Source: Acidimicrobiia bacterium
GTDB lineage: Bacteria > Actinomycetota > Acidimicrobiia > Spongiisociales > UBA11373
Reading direction: 5' to 3'
Length of the DNA: 64,000 nt
NCBI GenBank assembly: GCA_040878325.1
Contig: JBBDMM010000012.1
Span: 123,153-187,152, forward strand
The position numbers and the translations under genes are program-made. The notes beneath the pieces are model-generated. The model saw only the letters and a list, made by a program, of their open reading frames with translations, had not been told where the DNA came from and made no database searches. Positions 43,917 through 52,820 of this stretch are shown here, piece after piece. Each line of letters starts with the position of its first letter. Position 1 is the stretch's first letter.

Positions 43917-44663
43917 CTAGCCTTGAGGGTCGGCGACGACGATGGCGGGACGCGACGCCGAGGTGAGGTCGATCACCGCACCCGGCGGAAGCTCCTGGCC
44001 CAGGAGGACGAGCAGGGTCCGCGCCTTGTCGGCTAGGTCGATCGGGTGGCCGAGACGGACCGGATGGCCCAGGGCCTCGGTCCACATCTCGGCGCCCTGC
44101 ATTTCGAGGACGATGGTGCCCCCGATGAACTCGTCGAGAACCAGCGCCATTTCGACGATCTCGTGCCAGGCAGGATCGACCGGACGTACCCCGGGATCCA
44201 CATCGGGGAAGGCAACCGAGGCCCGGAGCCGCCCCGCCTCGGGGTCGGGGGCACGTGCGACGACCGTGCCATCCTCGGCCACCAGCATCCATCCGAGAAC
44301 CCCCTCGATCCATGCGACCGGCCGGTGTTCGAGCACCTCCACCACAAGCCGGTTGGGAAACACCTTGTCGACCCGGACATCGCTCACCCACGGGTCGGCA
44401 AGCACCGCCCGTTCGATCGCTCCCGAATCGATCCAGACCAGCAGCGCTCCCTCCCCCACCCCCGCCCCGGCGATGCGGGCACGAGTCTCGGACCGCACCT
44501 GACCGAGCACCTCGACCTCGCCGATGGAGAGCCAGGGGCTATGGGCGATCAGGGTTGCGGCGGCAAGGACCAAAACAAGGACGAGCCATCCGATCCATCG
44601 ACGGCGGCGGGGAGCGACCGGGCGGTTGCGGTCGGCAGAGATCTGATCGCGGATCGCGGTCAT
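43917..44663 (-). CDS. ftsQ: Cell-division protein FtsQ/DivIB
   Basis: A 248-aa bitopic membrane protein. A basic cytoplasmic N-terminus (APRRRRW) is followed by one membrane helix (about 24-41, IGWLVLVLVLAAATLIAHS). The POTRA domain begins IGEVEVLGQV and contains NRLVVEVLEHRPVAWIE. The FtsQ beta domain follows. It bridges FtsL/FtsB and the septal synthase. Its start overlaps the murB stop (ATGA). Confidence 0.92.
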   Translation of the reverse strand: MTAIRDQISADRNRPVAPRRRRWIGWLVLVLVLAAATLIAHSPWLSIGEVEVLGQVRSETRARIAGAGVGEGALLVWIDSGAIERAVLADPWVSDVRVDKVFPNRLVVEVLEHRPVAWIEGVLGWMLVAEDGTVVARAPDPEAGRLRASVAFPDVDPGVRPVDPAWHEIVEMALVLDEFIGGTIVLEMQGAEMWTEALGHPVRLGHPIDLADKARTLLVLLGQELPPGAVIDLTSASRPAIVVADPQG

Positions 44664-45565
44664 CGAGGAAAATTCCCGACGAACCTGATCTCCGGCTCGA
44701 GATCGACGCCGGTCGACTCGAAAATGCGCCGGCGCACTTCCTCCACGAGCCGACGCAGGTCGTCGGCGCTGACCCCGGCATCGGCTACGAAGAAGTTGGC
44801 GTGGCGCTCGCTCACTGCCGCCCCCCCGATGCGGAGGCCCTTCAAGCCGGCGTGATCGATGATGCGGCCTGCCGAATCACCCGGCGGGTTCTTGAACACA
44901 CTGCCCGCGTTGAGGGTTCCTCCTGGCTGGTTGTCGCGACGCCAGCGGGTGATCTCGCGAATCGTCGTCTCGCCCTCGCCCGGGTCTCGGTCGACGGTTC
45001 GGAAGGCGGCACTGACCACGAACTGCCGATCCGTCAGGTTGGTGTGCCGGTAACCCATGTCCAGTTCGAGCGGGGTCGGCGACGACACCGCGCCATCGAC
45101 GAGGTCGAATACCCGGGCGCTGACCAGCCAGCCGGCCGTGTCGCTCCCATGGCAGCCGGCGTTCATCCGAACCGCTCCACCCACGCTTCCGGGTATCCCG
45201 GTGAAGAACTCGAGCCCGCCCCGGCCTGCTCGCACCGTCTCGCGGGCGAGCAGCGGGAGCGGAGTGCCCGCACCCGCAGACACGACGCCACCCTTACCGA
45301 GGGACCATCCCGAAAGACCAGGCCCGGGCCGGATCACCACCCCGGGAAACCCGGAGTCGGCGACGATGAGATTGCTACCCCGGCCGAGTGCAATCAGGGG
45401 CAACCGTTCTTCGGCGGCCAGCGAGGCGGCGAGTCGGAGGTCGTCCTCGTCGTCGACCACCACCAGGAACTTCGCCGGTCCCCCGACCTTGTAGGTGGTC
45501 AGTGGAGCCAACGGGGCGCCGCCGGTCACCTTGCCGCGGTCGACGAGGGTGGCGAGTGATGTCAT
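44660..45565 (-). CDS. murB: UDP-N-acetylenolpyruvoylglucosamine reductase
   Basis: A flavoenzyme that completes UDP-MurNAc by NADPH-dependent reduction. It has 301 aa, the short type IIb form. FAD-binding LGRGSNLIVADSGFPG, the GSVGGAVRMNAGCHG loop and the catalytic Ser in AGSVFKNPPGDSAG are all present. The ATG at 45565 overlaps the murC stop; its stop overlaps ftsQ. Confidence 0.96.
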   Translation of the reverse strand: MTSLATLVDRGKVTGGAPLAPLTTYKVGGPAKFLVVVDDEDDLRLAASLAAEERLPLIALGRGSNLIVADSGFPGVVIRPGPGLSGWSLGKGGVVSAGAGTPLPLLARETVRAGRGGLEFFTGIPGSVGGAVRMNAGCHGSDTAGWLVSARVFDLVDGAVSSPTPLELDMGYRHTNLTDRQFVVSAAFRTVDRDPGEGETTIREITRWRRDNQPGGTLNAGSVFKNPPGDSAGRIIDHAGLKGLRIGGAAVSERHANFFVADAGVSADDLRRLVEEVRRRIFESTGVDLEPEIRFVGNFPR

Positions 45566-46929
45566 CCGGCACCCGCCAGCAGGGGTGCGATCTCGTCGGC
45601 CACGAGCGTGATGTCGCCGGCTCCCATGATGAGGATCAGGTCGCCTTCCACCGCCTCGGCGGCGATCGCCTTCGCCAGGTCGGCGCGGCGGGGCACATAT
45701 GACACGTTGGCACCGGCGCCGGCAGCAGCATCGGCCACCACCCTGCCCGTCACCCCCGGGACCGGGGTCTCGCTGGCCGCGTACACGTCGGTGACGAACA
45801 CTCGTGCCGCCCCGGCGAGGGCGGTTCCCAGCTCCACCCCCAGTTCAGCGGTTCTGCTGAATCGGTGAGGCTGGAACACCGCGATGATCCGACCCTGGCG
45901 CGCCTGGCTGGCGGCGTCGATCGTGGCGGCGATTTCCGTCGGGTGGATGGCGTAGTCGTCGATCACGGTGACCCCGCGGATCCGGGCCCTGGTCTCGAAC
46001 CGTCGGCGGACTCCGGCGAAGCGCTCGAGGCCGGCAGCCGCCGCCACGACATCGAGGCCCAACTCACCGATGAGCGCCAGCACCCCTGCCGCGTTGCGAG
46101 CGACGTGGGTTCCCGGTTTGGGAACCCGCACCGGCAGGTCCGCGTGAGGGCCGCGGAGCCGGAACCACACTGAATCCGCTGCGTGCCCGATGTCGCTGAT
46201 GTGCCAAGCGGCTTCGTCGGAGGTTCCGTACCCGACGACCCCATCGACCCTGGCTGCAACTGCCGCAGCGCCCCGGTCGTCGATGCCGGCTACCACCGGG
46301 CCGTCCACCGCCCCGGCCACTTCGGTGAAGGCATCCTCGAGGTCGGCCAGCGACCCGTAGTGGTCGAGGTGGTCGGGCTCGACATTGGTGATCACCAGGC
46401 CCTTCAGCTGGAGTGAGAGAAACGTTCCGAAGGCCTCGTCGGCCTCCAGGACGAACAGGTCCTCCTCGCCCAGGTGAGAGTTGGTGGCGAGGTCGACGAG
46501 CACACCCCCCACCATGAAGGACGGATCGTGACCAAGCGCCCGGAACGCGGCGATGGTCATGGCGGTGCCGGTGGTCTTGCCGTGGGTGCCGGTGACGCCA
46601 ATGGTTCGTAGCCGCCGGGTGATCGCCTGGAGCAGGCGGGGACGATCCCACACCTCGACCCCCCGCTGGCGAGCCGCGGTGATTTCGGGGTCGCGATCCG
46701 GCACCGCGCTCGACGCCACCACCAGGTCCCATTCGGTGGCAGCCTCCGGCCGATGGCCCACCCATACGGCGACCCCGGTGCCGGCGAGGGCATTCAGGTG
46801 GGCGCCCGGCTTCAAGTCCGACCCGGTGACCTGATGGCCCCATTGCGAGAGGATCTTGGCAAGACCCGACATTCCCGCTCCCCCCACACCGACCACATGG
46901 ATCCGCCGATGAGGCACCAGATCAGCCAT
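45562..46929 (-). CDS. murC: UDP-N-acetylmuramate--L-alanine ligase
   Basis: Adds L-Ala to UDP-MurNAc. It has 455 aa and three Mur-ligase domains. HVVGVGGAGMSGLAKIL is the N-terminal Rossmann motif, GVTGTHGKTTGT the ATP loop, and NVEPDHLDHYG and DDYAIHPTEI are the central and C-terminal motifs. It overlaps murG by 8 bp upstream and murB by 4 bp downstream. Confidence 0.97.
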   Translation of the reverse strand: MADLVPHRRIHVVGVGGAGMSGLAKILSQWGHQVTGSDLKPGAHLNALAGTGVAVWVGHRPEAATEWDLVVASSAVPDRDPEITAARQRGVEVWDRPRLLQAITRRLRTIGVTGTHGKTTGTAMTIAAFRALGHDPSFMVGGVLVDLATNSHLGEEDLFVLEADEAFGTFLSLQLKGLVITNVEPDHLDHYGSLADLEDAFTEVAGAVDGPVVAGIDDRGAAAVAARVDGVVGYGTSDEAAWHISDIGHAADSVWFRLRGPHADLPVRVPKPGTHVARNAAGVLALIGELGLDVVAAAAGLERFAGVRRRFETRARIRGVTVIDDYAIHPTEIAATIDAASQARQGRIIAVFQPHRFSRTAELGVELGTALAGAARVFVTDVYAASETPVPGVTGRVVADAAAGAGANVSYVPRRADLAKAIAAEAVEGDLILIMGAGDITLVADEIAPLLAGAG

Positions 46930-47995
46930 CGGCCGCCTCCATGAGATGGCGGGCGATCACGGCTCCGGCGTCGGGACGCCCCACCCCGCGTGCCCGGGCT
47001 CCCATCCGATCCAGCTCCCCGGCATCGAAGAGCAGGGATCGAACGATGCCGGGAAGCGCCGCGGCGGTGGCTTGCGGTACCACCCGGGCTCCGCCAGCCC
47101 CGGCGAGCATCCGAGCATTTTCTCCCTGCCCCACCCGGTCGAGCGGCACCAGGAGCGAGGGGGTGCCGGTGGCTGCCAGTTCACTCACCGTCATCGCTCC
47201 GGAACGGCAGACGACGAGATCCACCGCAGCGTAGAAATATTGCATCTCGGCCTCGAAGGGTCGGCAAGTCCACGGTACCCCGGCCTCGGATGCCAGCCGC
47301 GCCATGGCCGGGTAGGCGTCGGGTCCGGTGAGATGCACCGTCCCTGCCGCCCCCGACCCGTCCACCATGGCCGCGGCGGCATCGTTGAGCACCCGGGCCC
47401 CCAGTGACCCTCCAAGGATTCCGAGCACGGGTCCCGAGGCCTCGAGCCCGTAACGATGGCGGGCCTCGGGTCGGAGTGCGAAGCGATCGACCCCGGCAAT
47501 CTCCCCACGGAGCGGATTCCCCACCACGGTGCTCCGGGGGAGCCGCTCCGACTCGCCGGGGAGGCCGAGGAAGGTCGCCCTGGCCCGCCGGGCTGCAAAC
47601 CGCGATGCTCGGCCGGGGCTGGCATTCTGCTCCTGGAGGAAGAACGGGACACCGACCCGGTTGGCCGCGATCGAAGCGGGGACCGAGACGTATCCCCCCA
47701 TGCCCACGACGACCCTGGTGCCGCTCTCCCGAAGGTGGTCGGCGATCGCCGCGGCGCTGCGGCGGACCACGAACGGAATCGTGAGATTGGCCGGGCTCGA
47801 CCAGTCGCGCAGGCGGGCCAGCCCGAACGACCTGAACGAATATCCCGCCTCAGGCACGGCCCGAGCCTCGAACCGGTCGCCGCCGAGGAAGCCGATCTCG
47901 TGCTGGGGCACTCCCAGGTCCTCCAGTGCCCGCGCCAGCGAGAGGGCGGGATAGACATGGCCGCCCGTCCCGGCGGCGACGATGGCGAATATCAC
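46922..47995 (-). CDS. murG: Undecaprenyldiphospho-muramoylpentapeptide beta-N-acetylglucosaminyltransferase
   Basis: Transfers GlcNAc onto lipid I to make lipid II on the cytoplasmic face. The 357-aa protein begins at GTG 47995 (IFAIVAAGTGGHVYPAL), overlapping the ftsW stop as GTGA. The glycosyltransferase family 28 loops GTGGH and GGSLGARVLN are present, together with the UDP-GlcNAc site CRSGAMTVSELAATGTPSLL. Confidence 0.96.
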   Translation of the reverse strand: MIFAIVAAGTGGHVYPALSLARALEDLGVPQHEIGFLGGDRFEARAVPEAGYSFRSFGLARLRDWSSPANLTIPFVVRRSAAAIADHLRESGTRVVVGMGGYVSVPASIAANRVGVPFFLQEQNASPGRASRFAARRARATFLGLPGESERLPRSTVVGNPLRGEIAGVDRFALRPEARHRYGLEASGPVLGILGGSLGARVLNDAAAAMVDGSGAAGTVHLTGPDAYPAMARLASEAGVPWTCRPFEAEMQYFYAAVDLVVCRSGAMTVSELAATGTPSLLVPLDRVGQGENARMLAGAGGARVVPQATAAALPGIVRSLLFDAGELDRMGARARGVGRPDAGAVIARHLMEAADG

Positions 47996-49161
47996 CGCTC
48001 GGGCACCGGGGAGGTCGGTGCCTGCCGTGCCACCGACACGAGCACCCCGACGCCGACGAGGGAGACCACGAGTGCGCTCCCTCCGGACGAAACGAACGGC
48101 AGCGGGACGCCGGTGATGGGGAGGAGGCCGACCACGCCGCCGATGTTGACGATCGCCTGCGCCGAGAGCCAGGAGGTGATGCCGACCGCCAGAAGGCGAC
48201 CGAATCGATCGGCGCACCGTAGGGCGATGAGCGTGCCAGCGACGGTGAACACGCCGAACATCGCCACGATGGCGAGCGAGCCTGCCAGCCCGGTCTCCTC
48301 ACCAAGAATTGCGAAGACGAAATCGGTATGGGCATTGGGCAGGAACGACCATCGCGCCCGGCTCGCCCCCAGGCCGACTCCCCACAAGCCCCCGGTTCCC
48401 AGGGCCACCAGCCCCTGTACCGCCTGATACGAGGTGCCAAGAGGGTCACTCTGGAGATCGAGGAATGCGGTCACCCTCGCCCACCGATAGGGCGAACTTA
48501 TCGCCAGGACGAAGGCGGCGCCGCCCGCGCCGATGCCCGTGCCGATCACATGCCGCAGGGGGACGGCACTGGCCCAAAGCACCGCGAACGCCCCGGCGGC
48601 GACGAGCAGGGTGGTCCCGAGGTCGGGCTGGAGCATCACCAGCCCGCCGACCAGACCGACGGTGGCGGCCACGGGTCCGAAGAAATCGCGGTATCGCCTC
48701 ATCGACAGCTCACGACGGCTGACGACCGTGGCGAGCATCACGACGGTGGCCAGCTTGGCGATCTCGGAGGGCTGTATCGATACCGGTCCGACTATCAGCC
48801 AGCGGGTCGCCCCGTTCACCCGGGTGCCCACGAACAAGACCGTGACGAGCAAGCCGAGGGTCGTCACGAACATCGGGAGTGCAAGCTTCTTCCACCACCG
48901 CAACGGGATGAATGCGGCCACGACCATGGCCACCACCCCGACCACCAGCCAGACGATCTGACGCTTGAAGTAGAAGAGCCCGTCGCCTGTCTCGCGCAGA
49001 CCGACGACCGATGACGCCGACAGGATCGCGCCGAGGCCGATGATCACGAGCAATACCACCGGCACCAGCAGGAACATCATCGTGCGCGACACCCCCCGCT
49101 CGACGGCGCGAATGGTCCGCAAGGCGGCCCGGGCGCTCGGCATCGAAACGACGTTCGCCAT
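47992..49161 (-). CDS. ftsW: Peptidoglycan glycosyltransferase FtsW
   Basis: The SEDS-family septal glycan polymerase, 389 aa from ATG 49161 (MANVVSMPSA). It has ten membrane helices, the PVSIQPSEIAKLATV motif, the large extracytoplasmic loop with WSFLPNAHTDFVFAILGEE, and the terminal PFVSSGGSALVVSL. It works with FtsI from the same operon. It starts 1 nt after the murD stop, and its end overlaps murG. A longer frame from 49197 would read into murD. Confidence 0.96.
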   Translation of the reverse strand: MANVVSMPSARAALRTIRAVERGVSRTMMFLLVPVVLLVIIGLGAILSASSVVGLRETGDGLFYFKRQIVWLVVGVVAMVVAAFIPLRWWKKLALPMFVTTLGLLVTVLFVGTRVNGATRWLIVGPVSIQPSEIAKLATVVMLATVVSRRELSMRRYRDFFGPVAATVGLVGGLVMLQPDLGTTLLVAAGAFAVLWASAVPLRHVIGTGIGAGGAAFVLAISSPYRWARVTAFLDLQSDPLGTSYQAVQGLVALGTGGLWGVGLGASRARWSFLPNAHTDFVFAILGEETGLAGSLAIVAMFGVFTVAGTLIALRCADRFGRLLAVGITSWLSAQAIVNIGGVVGLLPITGVPLPFVSSGGSALVVSLVGVGVLVSVARQAPTSPVPER

Positions 49162-49162
49162 G

Positions 49163-50443
49163 TCAGGCCCGCTTTCTCGCCAGGACGGCTGCGGCAAAGC
49201 GCTCGCCGCGGTCGGCGTAGGAACGGAACATGTCGAATGAGGCGCATCCGGGGGCGAGCAGCACGGTGTCCCCAGGCCGGCTGGCGTGATCTGCCGCAGC
49301 CACCGCCTCCTCCAGGGTGGCGACGATGGTCACCGGGCCCCCGGTGGCGGCCAACTCGGCGGCGGCCTCGCCGATGGCAAACACCTGGCGGACATTCGGT
49401 TCGAGCGGAAGTCCTCCCACGTCGAGGCCCTTGTTGCGGCCACCGGCGATCAAGACGACCGGGCCGTGATCCCGGATCGCGGCGAGGGCTGCATGGGGGT
49501 TGGTCGCCTTCGAGTCGTCGACCCAGGCGACGCCGTTCCAGGTGCCGATGAACTGGCGGCGGTGGGGCCCGGAAGTGAACTCGGTGACTGCCGAGAGGAC
49601 CCCGCCGGGTGTGGCCCCCACGTGAAGGGCAGCCTGCGCCGCCGCTGCAACATCGACCAGCATCACTGGATCCCGCCGGGGGATCTGCTCCAGCGGAATC
49701 TCGAGGCCGGCGATGACCAGCGCGCCGCCCTCGGGTCCCCAGCCCCCATCGGGACGGGCGCGCCCGCTCACCGGCACCCGTTGCGACCGGGCGCCGGCGA
49801 CCAGGGTCGATGCGCCTTCGTCGTCGGCGTCGTAGATGACCACGTCGTCGGGGGTCTGCCGCTCGAGAATCCTCGCCTTGGCAGCGGCGTAGGCGTCGAA
49901 GGACCCGTGCCAATCGAGATGGTCGGGGGCGACATTGAGCAGCACCGCCGCATCCGCGTGAAAGGTATCGACGAACCTGAGCTGGAAGGAAGACGCCTCG
50001 ACGACCACGACGTCCCAGTCATGGCCCACGGCACCGCAGAGCGGGTCGCCGATGTTGCCGGCGGCGGCAGCATCGAGGCCCGACGACCGCAGCATCCGGG
50101 CCGCGAGCTCGGTCACCGTGGTCTTGCCGTTCGTGGCCGTCACGGCCACCACCGGGCAGCGGAGGTGCCGGAACCCGAGTTCAAGCTCGCTCCAGATCGG
50201 CAGGCCGGACGCCAGTGAATCCCGCACCGGTGGCGCATGTTCGGGAACGCCCGGGCTGGTGATCACGAGGTCGATGCCGTCGAGCAGCGAAGGTTTCCAC
50301 GGACCCCCGTGCACTTCGTCGGCGTCGACTCCCTCGATCGCAGCAGGGTCGGCGTCGTACACGATCACTTTGTCGCCGAGGGAACGGAGCAACGAGGCGG
50401 CGGCCCTGCCGCTCACTGCCGTTCCAATCACGAGCGCGGTCAT
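49163..50443 (-). CDS. murD: UDP-N-acetylmuramoylalanine--D-glutamate ligase
   Basis: Adds D-Glu to UDP-MurNAc-L-Ala. It has 426 aa from ATG 50443 (MTALVIGTAVSG), overlapping mraY by ATGA. The ATP loop is AVTATNGKTTVTEL. NVAPDHLDWHGS is the central metal/His motif, and VDDSKATNPHAA and IAGGRNKGLDV lie in the C-terminal domain. Confidence 0.96.
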   Translation of the reverse strand: MTALVIGTAVSGRAAASLLRSLGDKVIVYDADPAAIEGVDADEVHGGPWKPSLLDGIDLVITSPGVPEHAPPVRDSLASGLPIWSELELGFRHLRCPVVAVTATNGKTTVTELAARMLRSSGLDAAAAGNIGDPLCGAVGHDWDVVVVEASSFQLRFVDTFHADAAVLLNVAPDHLDWHGSFDAYAAAKARILERQTPDDVVIYDADDEGASTLVAGARSQRVPVSGRARPDGGWGPEGGALVIAGLEIPLEQIPRRDPVMLVDVAAAAQAALHVGATPGGVLSAVTEFTSGPHRRQFIGTWNGVAWVDDSKATNPHAALAAIRDHGPVVLIAGGRNKGLDVGGLPLEPNVRQVFAIGEAAAELAATGGPVTIVATLEEAVAAADHASRPGDTVLLAPGCASFDMFRSYADRGERFAAAVLARKRA

Positions 50444-51486
50444 CCGATACCCCCGGAAGCGATGAAATCCCCGTAGAAGAGGCCGAGCCCGAGGCCCACG
50501 AACAGCGCGGCGAGGATCCAGAATCGGATGATGATCATGGTTTCCGGCCACCCCTTCAGCTCGAAGTGGTGATGCAGGGGTGCCATCTTGAAGATCCGCC
50601 TCTTGAAGCCGCGGAAGGCCATCACCTGGAGGATCACCGACATCGTCTCCATCACATAGAGGCCGCCGAGAACGACGAGCAGCAGGTGGGTGTTGGTGAG
50701 CAATGCCATCGCCGCCATCGCTCCGCCCAGAGCCTGCGAGCCGGTATCACCCATGATGATTTTGGCCGGCGCGGCGTTCCACCACAGGAACCCGAGCACC
50801 GCCCCGGTGAGGGCGGCCGCGAGCAGCGCCAGCTCGAGTGTTCCCACGATCTCGTAGAACTCCGGGTGCCGAAACTGCCAGAACGAGATGATCACGAAGG
50901 CCCCGAAGACGAGCGCGCTGGAACCCGAGGCGAGACCGTCGAGGCCGTCGGTGATGTTCACTGCGTTGGCAGCCGCCGTCAGCATGACCAGCACCCAGAG
51001 CACGTACCACCACCCGAGGTCCACCCCGAACGGCCGCGTGAACGACATCTGCGTGGCGACTCCATAGTTGATCGCGCCCCAGGCGAACAGACTGGCGATG
51101 GTCAGCTGGCCGACGAACTTCCAGCGCTTGTTCAGGCCGAGGTTGCGCGCCCGGGTGACCTTCGACAAGTCGTCGAGGAACCCGATCAGACCCATGCCGA
51201 GGAAGGCCACCAGCACGAGCAGGCCGGGGACCTGGAACTCGCGCCAGGAGAGGCTCCAGTCCCCTTCCGGTGTCCGGGCGTCGAGGTGTCCCACCAGCCA
51301 TCCGACGACCACCGCCAGGATCATGACCAGACCGCCCATGGTCGGAGTCCCCTGCTTGTGCTCGTGGGCGACTTCGACCTGGATGAACTGCCCGATGCCC
51401 CGGGTGCGGAAGAACCGGATTGCGACCGGGGTGAGCAGGATGGTCACCAGGAACGCCACAGCCGCGGAAGCGAGCATGGCGATCAT
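50440..51486 (-). CDS. mraY: Phospho-N-acetylmuramoyl-pentapeptide transferase
   Basis: Makes lipid I by transferring phospho-MurNAc-pentapeptide to undecaprenyl phosphate. The 348-aa protein has ten membrane helices and catalytic motifs GFLDDLSKV, NAVNITDGLDGLASG and APLHHHFELKGWPE. TPTMGG near the N-terminus is diagnostic. Start ATG 51486 overlaps the murF stop. Confidence 0.97.
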   Translation of the reverse strand: MIAMLASAAVAFLVTILLTPVAIRFFRTRGIGQFIQVEVAHEHKQGTPTMGGLVMILAVVVGWLVGHLDARTPEGDWSLSWREFQVPGLLVLVAFLGMGLIGFLDDLSKVTRARNLGLNKRWKFVGQLTIASLFAWGAINYGVATQMSFTRPFGVDLGWWYVLWVLVMLTAAANAVNITDGLDGLASGSSALVFGAFVIISFWQFRHPEFYEIVGTLELALLAAALTGAVLGFLWWNAAPAKIIMGDTGSQALGGAMAAMALLTNTHLLLVVLGGLYVMETMSVILQVMAFRGFKRRIFKMAPLHHHFELKGWPETMIIIRFWILAALFVGLGLGLFYGDFIASGGIG

Positions 51487-52820
51487 GCCGCCGCACCCTC
51501 GATCGCCTCTGCCACCGCTTCGAGGCCGGCGGCGCGCGAACCTTTGACCAGCACGACATCCCCAGGGCGAACGATCTCCGCCAGGGCGGAGACGGCCTCG
51601 GCGGCGTCGCTGACGACCACAGAGGCGGACCCTGCGCCGACGGCGATCCCGGGATCGTCTCCGACCACGATCACGATCGCGAACCCCGCCGCGATCGCCG
51701 ATCGGCCGATGGCTCGGTGCAACTCGCCCTCCGCGGTTCCCAACTCGTGCATCTTGCCGAGAACGGCAATCCGCCGACCTGACATCGCCGCAACGGTGGC
51801 GAATGCCGCCCGCATCGAGTCGGGATTGGCGTTGTAGGCGTCGTTGACGAGCAGGATCGCGCCATCCGCGACCGCGACTTCCCGTACCTCCATGCGCCAC
51901 GGAGCGGTCCTGGCGAGCGCCACGCGGTCGGCCGCCTCGGCAAAATCTCGGCCAAGCGCCAGGGCGGCTGCGATCGCGGCAGCGGCGTTGACCGGCTGGT
52001 GGCGGCCCGGCTGTACCAGGGAAATCGTGCTGGCGGATCCCAGGTGGGCGATGCGGAACGAGGCGCAGCCCCGCCCGTCGAGCGAGACGTCGGACACCTC
52101 GACGTCGGCACCGGACTCATCTTCGCCGAAGGTGATCATCGCGCCGGTCCGCCGGCTGGTCAGCCGCGGGTCGGCGGCGGGCAGGACGGCTACCCCTTCC
52201 GGTCCCAACGCATCGACCAACTCCCACTTTGCCTCCAGCACCGAGGCGACGTCGCCGAACATCTCGAGGTGAGCCGGCCCGATGTTGGTCACCACCGCCA
52301 CATCAGGTCGCACCACCGCAGCCAGGGCGGAAATGTGCCCCGCACCCCGGCTTCCGACTTCCACCACGACCGCCGATGCGTCGTCGGGAGCGCCAAGCAC
52401 CGTGAGCGGCACCCCCACCTCGTTGTTGAAAGAGCGCGGCGCGGAGTGGGTGCCCACGCCGAGCGCTGCCGCGGTCATGTCCTTGGTGGTCGTCTTGCCT
52501 GAGCTCCCGGTGATGGCAACGAAGGGGGCGATGATCTCCGATCGGCGCCGCTCGCCGAGACGGGCGAGTGCGCCCCGCGTGTCGTCGACTTCGACCCCGA
52601 GCGCGCCCGCCGGCAGTCGCGACCGCTCGACCAGGACCGCGGCGCCGCGCGCGGCGGCATCGGCGGCGAAGTCGTTCCCGTCGAAGCGTTCGCCGCGCAC
52701 CGCCACGAAGAGGGAGCCAGGTCCGGCCTCGCGCGAATCCACCACCACTCGGTCGACGGTGGCGGCCCCGGTGGCGTGCCCGCCGGTGGCGGAGGCGATA
52801 GCGGCGAGATCCCACTTCAT
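51483..52820 (-). CDS. murF: UDP-N-acetylmuramoyl-tripeptide--D-alanyl-D-alanine ligase
   Basis: Adds D-Ala-D-Ala to complete the UDP-MurNAc-pentapeptide. It has 445 aa: the N-terminal Mur ligase domain (VVVDSREAGPGSLFVAVRGE), the ATP loop FVAITGSSGKTTTKD, NIGPAHLEMFG, and LLVNDAYNANPDSMRAA in the C-terminal half. Its ATG overlaps the murE stop; its stop overlaps mraY. No ddl gene is in this cluster. Confidence 0.96.
   Translation of the reverse strand: MKWDLAAIASATGGHATGAATVDRVVVDSREAGPGSLFVAVRGERFDGNDFAADAAARGAAVLVERSRLPAGALGVEVDDTRGALARLGERRRSEIIAPFVAITGSSGKTTTKDMTAAALGVGTHSAPRSFNNEVGVPLTVLGAPDDASAVVVEVGSRGAGHISALAAVVRPDVAVVTNIGPAHLEMFGDVASVLEAKWELVDALGPEGVAVLPAADPRLTSRRTGAMITFGEDESGADVEVSDVSLDGRGCASFRIAHLGSASTISLVQPGRHQPVNAAAAIAAALALGRDFAEAADRVALARTAPWRMEVREVAVADGAILLVNDAYNANPDSMRAAFATVAAMSGRRIAVLGKMHELGTAEGELHRAIGRSAIAAGFAIVIVVGDDPGIAVGAGSASVVVSDAAEAVSALAEIVRPGDVVLVKGSRAAGLEAVAEAIEGAAA

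Noticed and set aside
50566-51837. 423-aa frame opposite mraY and murF
   Set aside because: His/Glu-rich antisense shadow, typical of the complement of hydrophobic coding sequence.
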